Shown: positions 17,801-27,589, counted from the first letter of the stretch. The stretch: 64,000 bases of DNA from Dyadobacter beijingensis DSM 21582 (GCF_000382205.1 NZ_KB907788.1:1054001-1118000), one strand, 5' to 3'. A program made the numbers and translations. The notes: generated from the letters alone by a model not told the origin.

Positions 17801-20800
17801 ATGAAGCTTATGAATCAATTTCGACAATTTCCTTATTGTGCACGATTGAATTCAATCCTGAAACTTTCCGTGGGCCAGGCGCTCATTGGAGTCGCTTGCG
17901 GATTCAATGCGATGGCCGATAATAATTTTAACCCTAATCCGCTGACAGGCAGCCACATCACTGCCGACCGGACGATCAAAGGAAAAGTCACCGACGACAC
18001 CGGCGAAAAGTTGCCGGGTGTGAGCGTGGTGCTGAAAGGCACGACGATCGGTACCGTGTCCGATGCGGAAGGTATTTACACCATTAATGTCCCCGATAAG
18101 GGCGGCATTCTCACATTTTCTTCCGTAGGCTTCCTCACGCAGGACATACCGGTAGGCTCCGCCTCGACACTCGACGTGAAGCTGGCAGCGGATGCCAAAG
18201 CACTCACCGAGGTAGTGGTGGTGGGCTACGGTAGCCAGTTGAAAAAAGAAATTACCGGGGCGGTGCAGACCGTGAAGAGTGAAGAACTAAAAGACATTCC
18301 GGTATCGCAGGTGACCCAGAAGTTGCAGGGGCGTCTCGCCGGAGTACAGATCAACCAGACGACCGGTAAGCCGGGGCAGGGGATGTCTGTACGTATCCGC
18401 GGCCAGGTATCGGTTACCGCCGGTAGCGACCCGTTGTACGTTATCGACGGCTTCCCAATCACCGGTACCATCGGCCAGATGAACCCCGATGAAATCGAGG
18501 ACATTACCATTCTGAAAGATGCTGCCTCGACGTCATTGTACGGTTCGCGTGCGGCTAACGGCGTAGTGCTGATTACGACGAAGCGCGGTACTCCGGGCAA
18601 AACGAGCGTGAGCCTCAATGCATTCGCAGGTATTCAGAAGGTCCCGATGAGAGGCCGTGTTAAAATGCTGAATGCACAGGAATTCGCCCAGTTCAAAAAA
18701 GAAATGTATGAGGATGAATTGAAACCTGTTCCCGAACCATTCCAGAATCCCGAGAAATACGCCAATTCCAACAATGACTGGTACGACGCTTTGCTGCGCA
18801 CGGCGCCCATTCAGAGTTATAACCTGACCATCAGCTCGAACAAGGAAAACCTCCGGACTTCACTGGTAGCGGGTGTTTTCAACCAGAAAGGCGTGGTGCT
18901 GAATAACAATTACAAACGCTATTCACTGCGTATGAATACCGAGTACGACATTTCAAGCAAAGTCAAAATCGGTTTCAACCTCGCACCTCAGTTTGTGTAT
19001 GACAACACACCGAGAACCGACGGCGACCGCGGTACCGGGGTGCTTTTCAATGCATTGCACACCTGGCCGGTAATGCCTATTTACGACGCAAACGGCCAGC
19101 TGACGAAATACAATAACTTCCCGCAAGGAACCGGCAACATCTTCGATTATCCCAACTGGGTACGTGCCGCAAACGAGCTGACGAACGAAACGAAGATCAA
19201 CAAGCTGCTCGGTAATGCTTATATTCAGTATAACCCGATTAAAGGGCTGACGCTGAAATCGACCATTAACGTAGAGCAGGAGTCTAACAAATTCTTCTTC
19301 TTCAACCCGTCGACGGCTACGAGCGCAATCAACACGCCGGTTCCGACGACAGCCGTTTCGATCCGCCAGAACTACCAGAACTTCTCATGGCTGAACGAAA
19401 ACCTTGCTACTTACAACCGCACCTTCAATGGCAACCACAACTTCGAGTTGCTGGCCGGTTTTACACAACAGCGCTTCCGTCAGGAGTTTGACCGTATCAC
19501 TGCGAACACCTACACCGACGACCGCCTTCCGACAATTCAGGGTGCGATCAACATCGACCGTGGCGGCGCATTTAACGTGAATGGTATCTCAGGCTCGAAC
19601 ACATTTAATGGTGCAAACGAATGGGCGCTCATGTCGTACATCTCGCGTTTGACCTATAATTACAAAGGCAAATACCTTTTCACTGCTGCGGTACGGGCGG
19701 ATGGTTCTTCCCGATTCGGCTCCAACAACCGCTGGGGTACCTTCCCGTCTGCGTCGGTGGGCTGGGTAATCTCGGATGAAAACTTTATGCAGTCGATGCC
19801 GAAAGTTTCATTTGCGAAAGCACGTGCGAGCTACGGGGTGATCGGTAACAACAACATCGGTAACTACACGCAATATGCATTGGTTAACAACACCACCAAT
19901 TCCGTTTTCGGAAGCACCGTGGCTACCGGTGCGCAGGTAACGTCGCTGTCTAACAGCAACCTGGGCTGGGAAACTACGAAGCAATTTGACGCTGGTTTGG
20001 ACGTAGGCTTGTTCAACGACCGCATCCAGCTGATCTACGACTTCTACACCAAACGGACAACCAACCTGCTTTACGCCGTGCAGATTCCGCAGGAAGCGGG
20101 TTTTGGTAACTTCAACGACAATATCGGTGAAATCAAATTCTGGGGCCACGAAATAGCCCTGACTACCCGTAACCTGGTAGGCAAGCTGAAATGGACGACC
20201 AATGCGAACATTTCATTCAACCGTAACAAGGTCATGGAACTGGCGCCGGGCATCGATCGCGTGTATGGTTCGTTCCACATTACCCAGGTAGGGCAGCCGT
20301 TCGGCCAGTTCTACGGACTGGTGAAACAAGGATTCTATATGAGCAAGGAAGAACTCGCTTCTACGCCGATCATCCCGGGACGTTCTGCAATCGGTACCAT
20401 CAAGTTCAAGGACGTGAATGGCGATGGTGTGATCACCAACGGCGGCGACGCAGATGACCGCACGATTATCGGTAGCCCGTTCCCGAAATTCACTTACGGC
20501 TTGACCAACAATTTCAGCTATGGCAGCTGGGATCTTTCGATCGTCGGCTCAGGCTCGCAGGGTAACCAGCTTTGGGTACGCCACCTTTACAGCACGGCCA
20601 ACCTCGACGGTGTATTCAACATGGTGGCCGGTGCGAAAGACCGTTTCCGTGTAAGAAATGCCGTGAACCCGGTTACGGGTGTTGCCGAAGCGACGACGGT
20701 GATTACCCCTGGAAAAGGCATGTACGGTGCAACCAACAATGGTGGTAACTACACCGGGGTGGAACGTGACTGGAACAGCTCCCACTTCCTGGCCAATGCT

Positions 20801-21052
20801 TCCTATTTCACGATCAAGAACATTACACTGGGCTATAACCTGGGCGGTATCAACAAGTTCTTCAAGTCGGCGCGCCTGTATGCCAGCGTGCAGCAAGTTT
20901 ACGTATTTACCAAATACTGGGGCGGACCTAACCCTGAAACCAGCGCACAGGGCGACGGACAGGGCGACGGTGGCAACCTGAGCCAGGGGGTCGATCTTTC
21001 GAACTACCCTGTACCACGTACCTGGACATTGGGTGTGAACCTGAACTTCTAA
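17801..21052 (+). CDS. SusC/RagA-family TonB-dependent outer-membrane transporter (SusC2)
   Basis: A 1083-residue transporter with a signal peptide, a carboxypeptidase-D-like domain (KGKVTDDTGEKLPGVS, about 60-135), TonB-box-like TEVVVVGYGSQ, a plug with DPLYVIDGFP and a barrel ending in NLNF. A second ATG at 17810 gives MNQFRQ, matching the MNQPRQ start of SusC1, and may be the true start. It is a paralog of SusC1, diverged well beyond a recent duplication, and probably binds a related or different substrate under the same control (promoter C). susD2 follows 38 nt later. Confidence 0.95.
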   Translation: MKLMNQFRQFPYCARLNSILKLSVGQALIGVACGFNAMADNNFNPNPLTGSHITADRTIKGKVTDDTGEKLPGVSVVLKGTTIGTVSDAEGIYTINVPDKGGILTFSSVGFLTQDIPVGSASTLDVKLAADAKALTEVVVVGYGSQLKKEITGAVQTVKSEELKDIPVSQVTQKLQGRLAGVQINQTTGKPGQGMSVRIRGQVSVTAGSDPLYVIDGFPITGTIGQMNPDEIEDITILKDAASTSLYGSRAANGVVLITTKRGTPGKTSVSLNAFAGIQKVPMRGRVKMLNAQEFAQFKKEMYEDELKPVPEPFQNPEKYANSNNDWYDALLRTAPIQSYNLTISSNKENLRTSLVAGVFNQKGVVLNNNYKRYSLRMNTEYDISSKVKIGFNLAPQFVYDNTPRTDGDRGTGVLFNALHTWPVMPIYDANGQLTKYNNFPQGTGNIFDYPNWVRAANELTNETKINKLLGNAYIQYNPIKGLTLKSTINVEQESNKFFFFNPSTATSAINTPVPTTAVSIRQNYQNFSWLNENLATYNRTFNGNHNFELLAGFTQQRFRQEFDRITANTYTDDRLPTIQGAINIDRGGAFNVNGISGSNTFNGANEWALMSYISRLTYNYKGKYLFTAAVRADGSSRFGSNNRWGTFPSASVGWVISDENFMQSMPKVSFAKARASYGVIGNNNIGNYTQYALVNNTTNSVFGSTVATGAQVTSLSNSNLGWETTKQFDAGLDVGLFNDRIQLIYDFYTKRTTNLLYAVQIPQEAGFGNFNDNIGEIKFWGHEIALTTRNLVGKLKWTTNANISFNRNKVMELAPGIDRVYGSFHITQVGQPFGQFYGLVKQGFYMSKEELASTPIIPGRSAIGTIKFKDVNGDGVITNGGDADDRTIIGSPFPKFTYGLTNNFSYGSWDLSIVGSGSQGNQLWVRHLYSTANLDGVFNMVAGAKDRFRVRNAVNPVTGVAEATTVITPGKGMYGATNNGGNYTGVERDWNSSHFLANASYFTIKNITLGYNLGGINKFFKSARLYASVQQVYVFTKYWGGPNPETSAQGDGQGDGGNLSQGVDLSNYPVPRTWTLGVNLNF

Positions 21053-21090
21053 CCTGACTTGTAAAACAGTTCATTTAAATTCCGACAGAA

Positions 21091-22602
21091 ATGAAAACAA
21101 AATATATAGCGGTGTGGGTCCTGGCAGCAGGTTTGATGGCAGGATGCGGGGACAAGTTTCTCACGGTGAACCCTGAAACCGCATTGAGTTCCAATAACTT
21201 CTTCGTGTCTGAAAGCGATTTCAAGCAGGCGGTTAATGCTTCCTACGAGCCATTCCGCCAGATGTACAACGAGCGTGCATGGGTTTTGGAAGAAATGCAT
21301 TCCGACAATACCTATTATGCCCGTAACATATTGTACGGTGCGGTGGACCCGACGGAAAACGTCGCGGACTTCGCGGTACCGACTGCCAATGGCGTCACGG
21401 CCAATGACAACGTGCTCGTGCAATACCGGCTGAATTACCGCATTATCGCGAGAACCAATCAGATCCTGGCGCTGATCGACGGGGTGAATTTCGATGCGGC
21501 CTCGAAGGGTAACCTCAAAGGCCAGGCATTGTACCTGCGTGCATTCGCCTATTTCGACCTTGTGCGCCTGTTCGGTAAAGTGCCGCTTCACCTCGTACCG
21601 GTAACCGGCCGCGACGATGCTGCATTGCCATTGTCATCCACCGAAGAAATTTACGCGCAAATAGAGAAGGATGCGAAAGAAGCCATCACGGGCCTGTTCG
21701 ACAAAACCAAACAGGAAGCGGGCCGCGTGACGTCGGGTACGGCGAAAATGCTTTTGGCCAACCTTTACATTACCCAAAAGAAATGGGCGCTGGCTGAACC
21801 GTTGCTGAAAGAAATTGTCACCAGCGGCCATTACGCATTGATGCCCGACTATAACGACGCATTCTCATTCACGGCTACGAACAAAAACAATAAGGAGTCG
21901 CTGTTCGAAATCCAGTATATGGAGGGATCGTCGGGATACAACGGCAACCAGATATACCGGTTCATTCCGTCTCCGATCACTGCTGCCGAGATCGCGCCGA
22001 TCACCGGTACTTCCAATCCACAGCAAACCTCCCAGGAAAGCAACAATATCCCGACGCCAGACCTGATCGCCGCCTACGAGGACGGAGATAAGAGAAAGGA
22101 CATTTCGATCGGATATGTAACGCTGAGCGGATCGGCCGTGGAGAACAAGCGCTATCCGTATATTAAGAAATACGCGCGGCCGCATTCGATCCACCAGAAC
22201 ACAGGCCAGAACTGGCCGGTTTACCGTTATGCAGAAGTGCTGCTGTTTCTCGCCGAAGCATTGAACGAACAGGGAAAACCAGCGGACGCGGCCACTTACC
22301 TGAACCAGGTTCGTACACGTGCGGGACTGGCTGCCAGCAAGGCTGCCTCGCAGGCGGATATGCGTGAGGCAATCTTCAAGGAGAGAAGGGTGGAACTCGC
22401 ATTTGAAAACAAACGCTGGTTCGACCTCACACGCACCGGCCGCGTGAAAGAGATCATCGGAGCTTACGGTGCGAAAGTGAAAGCCAATCCGGCTGCCTAC
22501 TACTTCCCGAAAGGAGCCGTGCCGCCGCCGAATGCATTCACGGTTCTGGACGACTATTATGGTCTGCCAGCCGTCGAAGCCGCATTGACGCCACATTTCT
22601 GA
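21091..22602 (+). CDS. SusD/RagB-family nutrient-binding lipoprotein (SusD2)
   Basis: A 503-residue surface lipoprotein and partner of SusC2. Signal peptide with lipobox MAGC (Cys19) followed by GDK. The SusD fold is supported by QALYLRAFAYFDLVRLFG, by the segment LNQVRTRAGL and by the C-terminal ERRVELAFENKRWFDLTRT. The operon ends at the strong terminator at 22618-22655. Confidence 0.94.
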   Translation: MKTKYIAVWVLAAGLMAGCGDKFLTVNPETALSSNNFFVSESDFKQAVNASYEPFRQMYNERAWVLEEMHSDNTYYARNILYGAVDPTENVADFAVPTANGVTANDNVLVQYRLNYRIIARTNQILALIDGVNFDAASKGNLKGQALYLRAFAYFDLVRLFGKVPLHLVPVTGRDDAALPLSSTEEIYAQIEKDAKEAITGLFDKTKQEAGRVTSGTAKMLLANLYITQKKWALAEPLLKEIVTSGHYALMPDYNDAFSFTATNKNNKESLFEIQYMEGSSGYNGNQIYRFIPSPITAAEIAPITGTSNPQQTSQESNNIPTPDLIAAYEDGDKRKDISIGYVTLSGSAVENKRYPYIKKYARPHSIHQNTGQNWPVYRYAEVLLFLAEALNEQGKPADAATYLNQVRTRAGLAASKAASQADMREAIFKERRVELAFENKRWFDLTRTGRVKEIIGAYGAKVKANPAAYYFPKGAVPPPNAFTVLDDYYGLPAVEAALTPHF

Positions 22603-22617
22603 TGGATGTAAAAGAAT

Positions 22618-22655
22618 AAAAAAGTGCAGCAGGCGCGAGCTCGCTGCACTTTTTT
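22618..22655 (+). terminator. Rho-independent terminator of susC2-susD2
   Basis: A 13-bp perfect stem (22618-22630 with 22643-22655), including an A run on the left and six T on the right. Confidence 0.88.
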
Positions 22656-22686
22656 CATTAGAAACCTACTTATCCGCCGGATACCC

Positions 22687-22728
22687 CACAGAACAGGATA
22701 GTCCCGTCGATGTTTCGATCTAATATTG
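22687..22728 (+). promoter_or_regulatory. Shared promoter element, copy D (heme-binding dehydrogenase-like gene)
   Basis: CACAGAACAGGATAGT at 22687-22702, an 18-bp spacer, TAATATTG at 22721-22728, about 125 nt before the gene at 22853. The leader holds a tight hairpin, CCGGC-TAT-GCCGG, at 22783-22795. Confidence 0.75.
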
Positions 22729-22852
22729 CAATTATCAGATTATTTGAAGTTTTAGTTTGCTTTATTTAAGAAGGTTATACGCCCGGCTATGCCGGCATCC
22801 CTGTGCTTCATCCATGTATCTAATCATATTTACTTAAACTCTGAGCTGTAAA

Positions 22853-25549
22853 ATGTACACAAAAAAACAATGGTTAAAACTTCCGATGACGCTCGCGGTG
22901 CTGCTCGCCGTAGGGGTCTTCTGTGGAGTGATGCTAAGTAACCGAACCGCCAAACACCGTCCTCCCGGCTCGAAGGCTGACAAACTGAAACTTCCCGACG
23001 GCTTCAAGGCTGACCATTTATACAGTGTTTCGGAAGAAAAGAACGGCTCGTGGGTATCCATGACGTTCGACAACAAGGGTAGGATGATCACCTCCGATCA
23101 GTATGGAGGACTCTATCGCCTTGTGCTGCCAGCCATCGGTTCCACCGACAAACCGCAGGTGGAAACGCTTAAAATAGAGGGAGATACGGCAAAGGTGGCA
23201 ATGGGTTACGCGCACGGTTTGCTGTATGCATTCAACAGCTTGTACGTCATGATCAACAACCGCTCGAACGCGCGGTTCCCGAAAGGCAGCGGCTTGTATC
23301 GTTTGCAGGATACGGACAATAACGATCAGTACGACAAGATCACGCTCATCAAGCCGCTGACAGGCGAGGGAGAGCACGGGCCGCACAGTATCGTAATGGC
23401 ACCGGACCAGAAATCGCTGTTTGTAGTGGCCGGTAACTTTACCGACCTGCCTAAAATGGACATTTACCGGCTGATGCCGAACTGGAAAAACGACAACCTT
23501 TTCCCATTCATCAAAGACCCGCGCGGCCACGCCACCGATCGCAATGCGCCTGGCGGGTGGATCGCCCATACCGACCCGGAAGGAAAAGAATGGGAATTGT
23601 ACACGGCTGGTTTCCGTAACCCGTACGACATCGCATTCAACGAAGCCGGCGACCTGTTTGCCTACGATTCGGATATGGAATGGGATTTCGGAACGCCCTG
23701 GTACCGCCCGACGCGCGTTTGCCACGCGGTAAGCGGCGGCGAGTTCGGATGGAGAACCGGCTCGGCGAATACTTCGCCTGCATTCGCCGACTTCCTTTCA
23801 CCGGTGATGAACATCGGTCAGGGATCGCCGACCAACCTGATTTACCTCAAAGACGCACGCTTCCCTGCGAAATACAAAAACACATTGCTCGCATTCGACT
23901 GGTCGTTTGGTATCGTTCACGGTCTGCACCTGAAACCGAGCGGCTCGACCTACACTGCCGACCACGAGGAATTCCTCTCAGGCGCGCCGCTTCCATTGAC
24001 CGACGGTGCTATCGGCCCGGATGGTGCATTGTACTTCCTGACAGGCGGCCGTCGCCTCGAATCGGATCTGTACCGCGTGTATTATGTTGATTATAAGAAC
24101 ATTGCACCAGGCTCTAACGTAGCGACTCCGGTCATTACCAACGAACACAAGCAACGCACGGCGATCGAGGAATACCATGTAAAGAAAGATCCGAAAGCGA
24201 TCGAGCAGGCATGGCCATTGCTGAAAAGCCCGGACCGTTTCCTTCGCTATGCAGGCAGACTGGCGATTGAACACCAGCCTGTTAGCCAATGGGAGAGTAA
24301 AGTTTACGCTGAAAAAGATCCGCAAAGCATTATCTATGCCGCCATCGCATTGGGTCGCCAGGGTGATTCAAGCAAAGTAGGAGGGCCCCTGTTGAAAAAA
24401 CTGACCACGATCGATTACGCGAAACTGGACGACTTGAACAAGCAAGCGCTTTTGCGTGCCGTAGAAGTGATCCTGTACCGCACAGGTCAGCCCGACGCGG
24501 CTACAAAGGCTGCATTAGTAGCCTACCTCAATCCAAAGTATCCGTCCGCTAATGCATTGCAAAACAGATTTTTAGCCAAAATCCTGATCACGATCGAGGC
24601 GCCGAAAGCGGTTGAAAAAACCCTTGCATTGATTGCGAAAAACGAGAAGTTCGACGACAAGGATAACGAAATGGTAACTGCCTCGGCGGACCTTATCCTG
24701 CGTAACCCGCAGTATGGTCTCGACCTGGCAGGCCTGCTCGAAAAAATGCCGCCGCAGCAGCAGACTTTCTACGCGATCATGCTGAGCAGCGCGAAAACAG
24801 GCTGGACACCGGCTGCACGTGAGGAGTATTTCAAATGGTTCCACAAGGCGTTCAGTTTCCAGGGCGGCCGCAGCTACATCGGCTTTATCGATAAGGCACG
24901 TCAGCTTGCACTGAAAAACGTACCTGGCGATAAAGTCGCATACTACAACAAACTATCTGGTTCAGAACTACTTACAGGGACAGGTAACGACCTCGTGAAG
25001 CTCTACACTCCGAAAGGCCCAGGCCGTGCGTGGAAGGTAGACCAGGCGGTAGAACTGGTCAAGGACAGCCTGAGCAACCGCGATTTCGAACGTGGTAAGC
25101 AAATATTCTCTGCCGTTCTTTGCAGCCGCTGCCACACGATCCAGGGCGAAGGTGCCGACGTCGGTCCGGAATTGACGCAGCTGGGAACCCGCTTCTCGGT
25201 AAAAGATATGCTCGAAGCGATCATCGTTCCCGACCAGGCGGTGTCCGACCAATACGCGTCGATCTCGTTCGAAATGAAAGACGGGCAGTCGATCGTTGGC
25301 CGCGAGGTGAACCAGGATGCCAATTTCTATTATGTTTCTCAAAACCCGTTCGATCCGAAAACGATCCGCAAGGTGGCCAAGAAAGATGTGGTATCCAGCA
25401 AAATCTCGCCGGTATCCATGATGCTTCCAGGCCTGATCAACGGATTGAACCCGAATGAGTTGAGAGACCTGGTCGCTTACCTGATGGCCGGCGGCAACAA
25501 AAACAACCCGATTTATACCGAATCTTCCGCCCCGAAAAGCGGAAAATAG
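22853..25549 (+). CDS. PVC-type heme-binding CxxCH protein with membrane-bound dehydrogenase-like propeller
   Basis: An 898-residue exported protein. A membrane helix or uncleaved signal lies at about 9-29. Residues about 45-400 form a beta-propeller of the membrane-bound dehydrogenase type (GFKADHLYSV, TAGFRNPYDIAFN, DGAIGPDGALYFLTGG). A helical HEAT-like middle (about 430-700) leads to a C-terminal heme c domain with CSRCH at about 755-760, followed by the family segment GADVGPELTQLGTRFS. This resembles proteins common in Planctomycetes and Verrucomicrobia, thought to oxidise sugars or related compounds in the periplasm; the substrate is unknown. It is a single-gene unit between promoter D and a terminator at 25594-25660. 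Confidence 0.85.
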   Translation: MYTKKQWLKLPMTLAVLLAVGVFCGVMLSNRTAKHRPPGSKADKLKLPDGFKADHLYSVSEEKNGSWVSMTFDNKGRMITSDQYGGLYRLVLPAIGSTDKPQVETLKIEGDTAKVAMGYAHGLLYAFNSLYVMINNRSNARFPKGSGLYRLQDTDNNDQYDKITLIKPLTGEGEHGPHSIVMAPDQKSLFVVAGNFTDLPKMDIYRLMPNWKNDNLFPFIKDPRGHATDRNAPGGWIAHTDPEGKEWELYTAGFRNPYDIAFNEAGDLFAYDSDMEWDFGTPWYRPTRVCHAVSGGEFGWRTGSANTSPAFADFLSPVMNIGQGSPTNLIYLKDARFPAKYKNTLLAFDWSFGIVHGLHLKPSGSTYTADHEEFLSGAPLPLTDGAIGPDGALYFLTGGRRLESDLYRVYYVDYKNIAPGSNVATPVITNEHKQRTAIEEYHVKKDPKAIEQAWPLLKSPDRFLRYAGRLAIEHQPVSQWESKVYAEKDPQSIIYAAIALGRQGDSSKVGGPLLKKLTTIDYAKLDDLNKQALLRAVEVILYRTGQPDAATKAALVAYLNPKYPSANALQNRFLAKILITIEAPKAVEKTLALIAKNEKFDDKDNEMVTASADLILRNPQYGLDLAGLLEKMPPQQQTFYAIMLSSAKTGWTPAAREEYFKWFHKAFSFQGGRSYIGFIDKARQLALKNVPGDKVAYYNKLSGSELLTGTGNDLVKLYTPKGPGRAWKVDQAVELVKDSLSNRDFERGKQIFSAVLCSRCHTIQGEGADVGPELTQLGTRFSVKDMLEAIIVPDQAVSDQYASISFEMKDGQSIVGREVNQDANFYYVSQNPFDPKTIRKVAKKDVVSSKISPVSMMLPGLINGLNPNELRDLVAYLMAGGNKNNPIYTESSAPKSGK

Positions 25550-25593
25550 ATCGCCCGATTTTTTGAGTAGATTATAATTTATTAGGCTTAAGA

Positions 25594-25660
25594 TAGTGGT
25601 GTCGCGTGTTGACCAGCAGCCTCCAAAGGCGATCCGGTCCGGCGGCATCACTACTTTTTT
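25594..25660 (+). terminator. Terminator after the heme-binding protein gene
   Basis: A 12-bp stem with two G-U pairs (25594-25605 with 25642-25653), a long loop and a six-T run (25655-25660). The large loop lowers confidence. Confidence 0.6.
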
Positions 25661-25748
25661 ATGGCTGGCCGGACATCGTATATAGCATTCCGGTTTAAAT
25701 GCGCTGAATATCATTTAATCTCCATTACACCAGATAGTTACACAATAA

Positions 25749-26645
25749 ATGACTCAAATTTCATCCCGCCGGAAGGCCCTGAAAAACCTGGCTGCCACCG
25801 CAGGAATATCTGCATTTTCCTCGTCGCTGGCCAGCGCGTTTGCCGCTTCTGAAAAAGCATTGGGGCCGCAGCTGAATGGCAAGATCAACCATTCGGTTTG
25901 CAAATGGTGTTACAGCAAAATCCCGCTCGAAACCTTCGCGCAGGAATGCAAGAAGATCGGGCTCACTTCCATTGAATTGCTCGGACCGGAAGAATGGCCG
26001 GTGATCAAAAAATACGGATTGACCTGCGCATTGCCCTGGGGCGAAGGCCTTACCCGCAGCATCGACAAGGGTTTCAACGATCCCAAAAATCATGAAGAGC
26101 TGATCAAAGGCTTCGAAGATGTGATCCCGAAGGTTCGCGCCGCCGGTTATGATAAAATCATCTGCTTTTCGGGTAACCGCCGCGGCATGTCTGACTACGA
26201 CGGCATACGCAACTGCGCCGAAGGCATCCGCAAGCTCATTCCGACCTGCGAGAAGCATAATGTAACCCTCGTGATGGAACTGCTGAACAGCAAGGTTAAC
26301 CATAAGGATTACATGTGCGACCGGACAGAGTGGGGGGCCGCCCTCTGCGAAGCCATTGGTTCAGAGAAGTTTAAGTTACTCTACGATATTTACCACATGC
26401 AGATCCAGGAAGGTGACGTGATCGCGACGATCAAGAAGTACCATAAATACATCGCGCATTACCACACGGGCGGCGTACCGGGCCGCCACGAGATCGACGA
26501 GACACAGGAGCTGTACTACCCGGCGATCATGCAGGCCATCGTTGAAACCGGTTACAAAGGATTCGTGGGGCAGGAGTTCGTTCCCAGCCGGGGCGATGAT
26601 CTGGCATCGCTGAAACAGGGCGTTACCATTTGCGACATTGCCTGA
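25749..26645 (+). CDS. Hydroxypyruvate-isomerase-like TIM-barrel protein, Tat-exported (copy 1)
   Basis: A 298-residue protein of the AP-endonuclease-2-like (xylose isomerase-like) TIM barrel family. A twin-arginine signal (SRRKALKNLA, then a hydrophobic stretch to about 34) predicts a periplasmic location. The barrel carries family segments such as NHSVCKWCY, SIELLGPEEW, FSGNRRGMSDYDG, VMELLNSKVNH and YDIYHMQIQEGD, whose Glu, Asp and His residues are expected to bind a metal. It is most like hydroxypyruvate isomerases or sugar epimerases, but the exported form has no established substrate. A close paralog follows 39 nt later. No copy of the shared promoter box is visible before it. Confidence 0.82.
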   Translation: MTQISSRRKALKNLAATAGISAFSSSLASAFAASEKALGPQLNGKINHSVCKWCYSKIPLETFAQECKKIGLTSIELLGPEEWPVIKKYGLTCALPWGEGLTRSIDKGFNDPKNHEELIKGFEDVIPKVRAAGYDKIICFSGNRRGMSDYDGIRNCAEGIRKLIPTCEKHNVTLVMELLNSKVNHKDYMCDRTEWGAALCEAIGSEKFKLLYDIYHMQIQEGDVIATIKKYHKYIAHYHTGGVPGRHEIDETQELYYPAIMQAIVETGYKGFVGQEFVPSRGDDLASLKQGVTICDIA

Positions 26646-26684
26646 AACGGCTTGACCAAACACTGATATTCAAGATTTTATATT

Positions 26685-27566
26685 ATGCCAACAAGAAGAA
26701 ACGCATTAAAAAATATCGTCGCCGGAACAGCGGCAGGAGCGGCCGGCGCCATGTCGATCTCGGAAGTTTTTGCAAAAAACGAATCGGTTTTGGGTGCTAA
26801 ACTCAATGGGAAGATCAACCATTCGGTATGCAAGTGGTGCTATGGGAAAATCCCGCTCGACACGTTCGCGCAGGAATGCAAGAAGATCGGGATCACGTCC
26901 ATCGAGCTGCTCGGCCCGGAAGATTGGCCGACGTTGAAAAAGTACGGGCTCACTTGCGCCTTGCCGAACGGCGCCGGCATGGGAATCGAGAAAGGTTTCA
27001 ACGACCCGGCTTTGCACGACGAACTCGTCAAAAGCTACGAAGAGATTTTCCCAAAACTGAAAGAAGCAGGTTACAGAACCGTCATCTGCTTTTCGGGCAA
27101 CCGCCGTGGCATGTCGGACTACGACGGCATGCGGAACTGTGCCATCGGGCTGCGCCGCCTGATGCCGTCCGCTGAAAAATACGGGATCACGATGATCATG
27201 GAATTGCTCAACAGCAAAGTCAACCACCGCGACTACATGTGCGACCACACATCCTGGGGCGCCGGACTATGCGAAATGGTCGGTTCCGAAAATTTCAAAC
27301 TCCTTTACGACATTTACCACATGTCCATCATGGAGGGCGACGTGATCGCGACCATCAAGCAGTATCACAAGTACATTGGCCACTATCACACCGGCGGCGT
27401 CCCCGGCCGCGCGGAAATCGACGAGACCCAGGAACTATATTATCCGGCGATCATGAAAGCCATTGTCGAAACCGGTTACACAGGATTTGTCGCACAGGAA
27501 TTCATTCCCAAGCGCGAGCCGCTGGCTTCTTTGAAGCAGTGTGTCGGGATTTGTGATGTGGCGTAG
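26685..27566 (+). CDS. Hydroxypyruvate-isomerase-like TIM-barrel protein, Tat-exported (copy 2)
   Basis: A 293-residue tandem paralog of the preceding gene, with long stretches of near identity over the mature protein (for example NHSVCKWCYGKIPLDTFAQE and YHTGGVPGR) but a different signal peptide (TRRNALKN, hydrophobic to about 30). The metal-binding segments are retained, so both copies look active. The pair ends at a strong terminator. Substrate unknown; possible roles are isomerisation or epimerisation of a keto-sugar in the periplasm. Confidence 0.82.
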   Translation: MPTRRNALKNIVAGTAAGAAGAMSISEVFAKNESVLGAKLNGKINHSVCKWCYGKIPLDTFAQECKKIGITSIELLGPEDWPTLKKYGLTCALPNGAGMGIEKGFNDPALHDELVKSYEEIFPKLKEAGYRTVICFSGNRRGMSDYDGMRNCAIGLRRLMPSAEKYGITMIMELLNSKVNHRDYMCDHTSWGAGLCEMVGSENFKLLYDIYHMSIMEGDVIATIKQYHKYIGHYHTGGVPGRAEIDETQELYYPAIMKAIVETGYTGFVAQEFIPKREPLASLKQCVGICDVA

Positions 27567-27589
27567 ATGTCATTTGCGTTAAATTAGAC

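Noticed and set aside
25661-25748. Fifth copy of the shared promoter box before the isomerase-like pair
   Set aside because: GGACATCGTATATAGC near 25673 matches the box poorly and no TAnTATTG lies 18 bp downstream.
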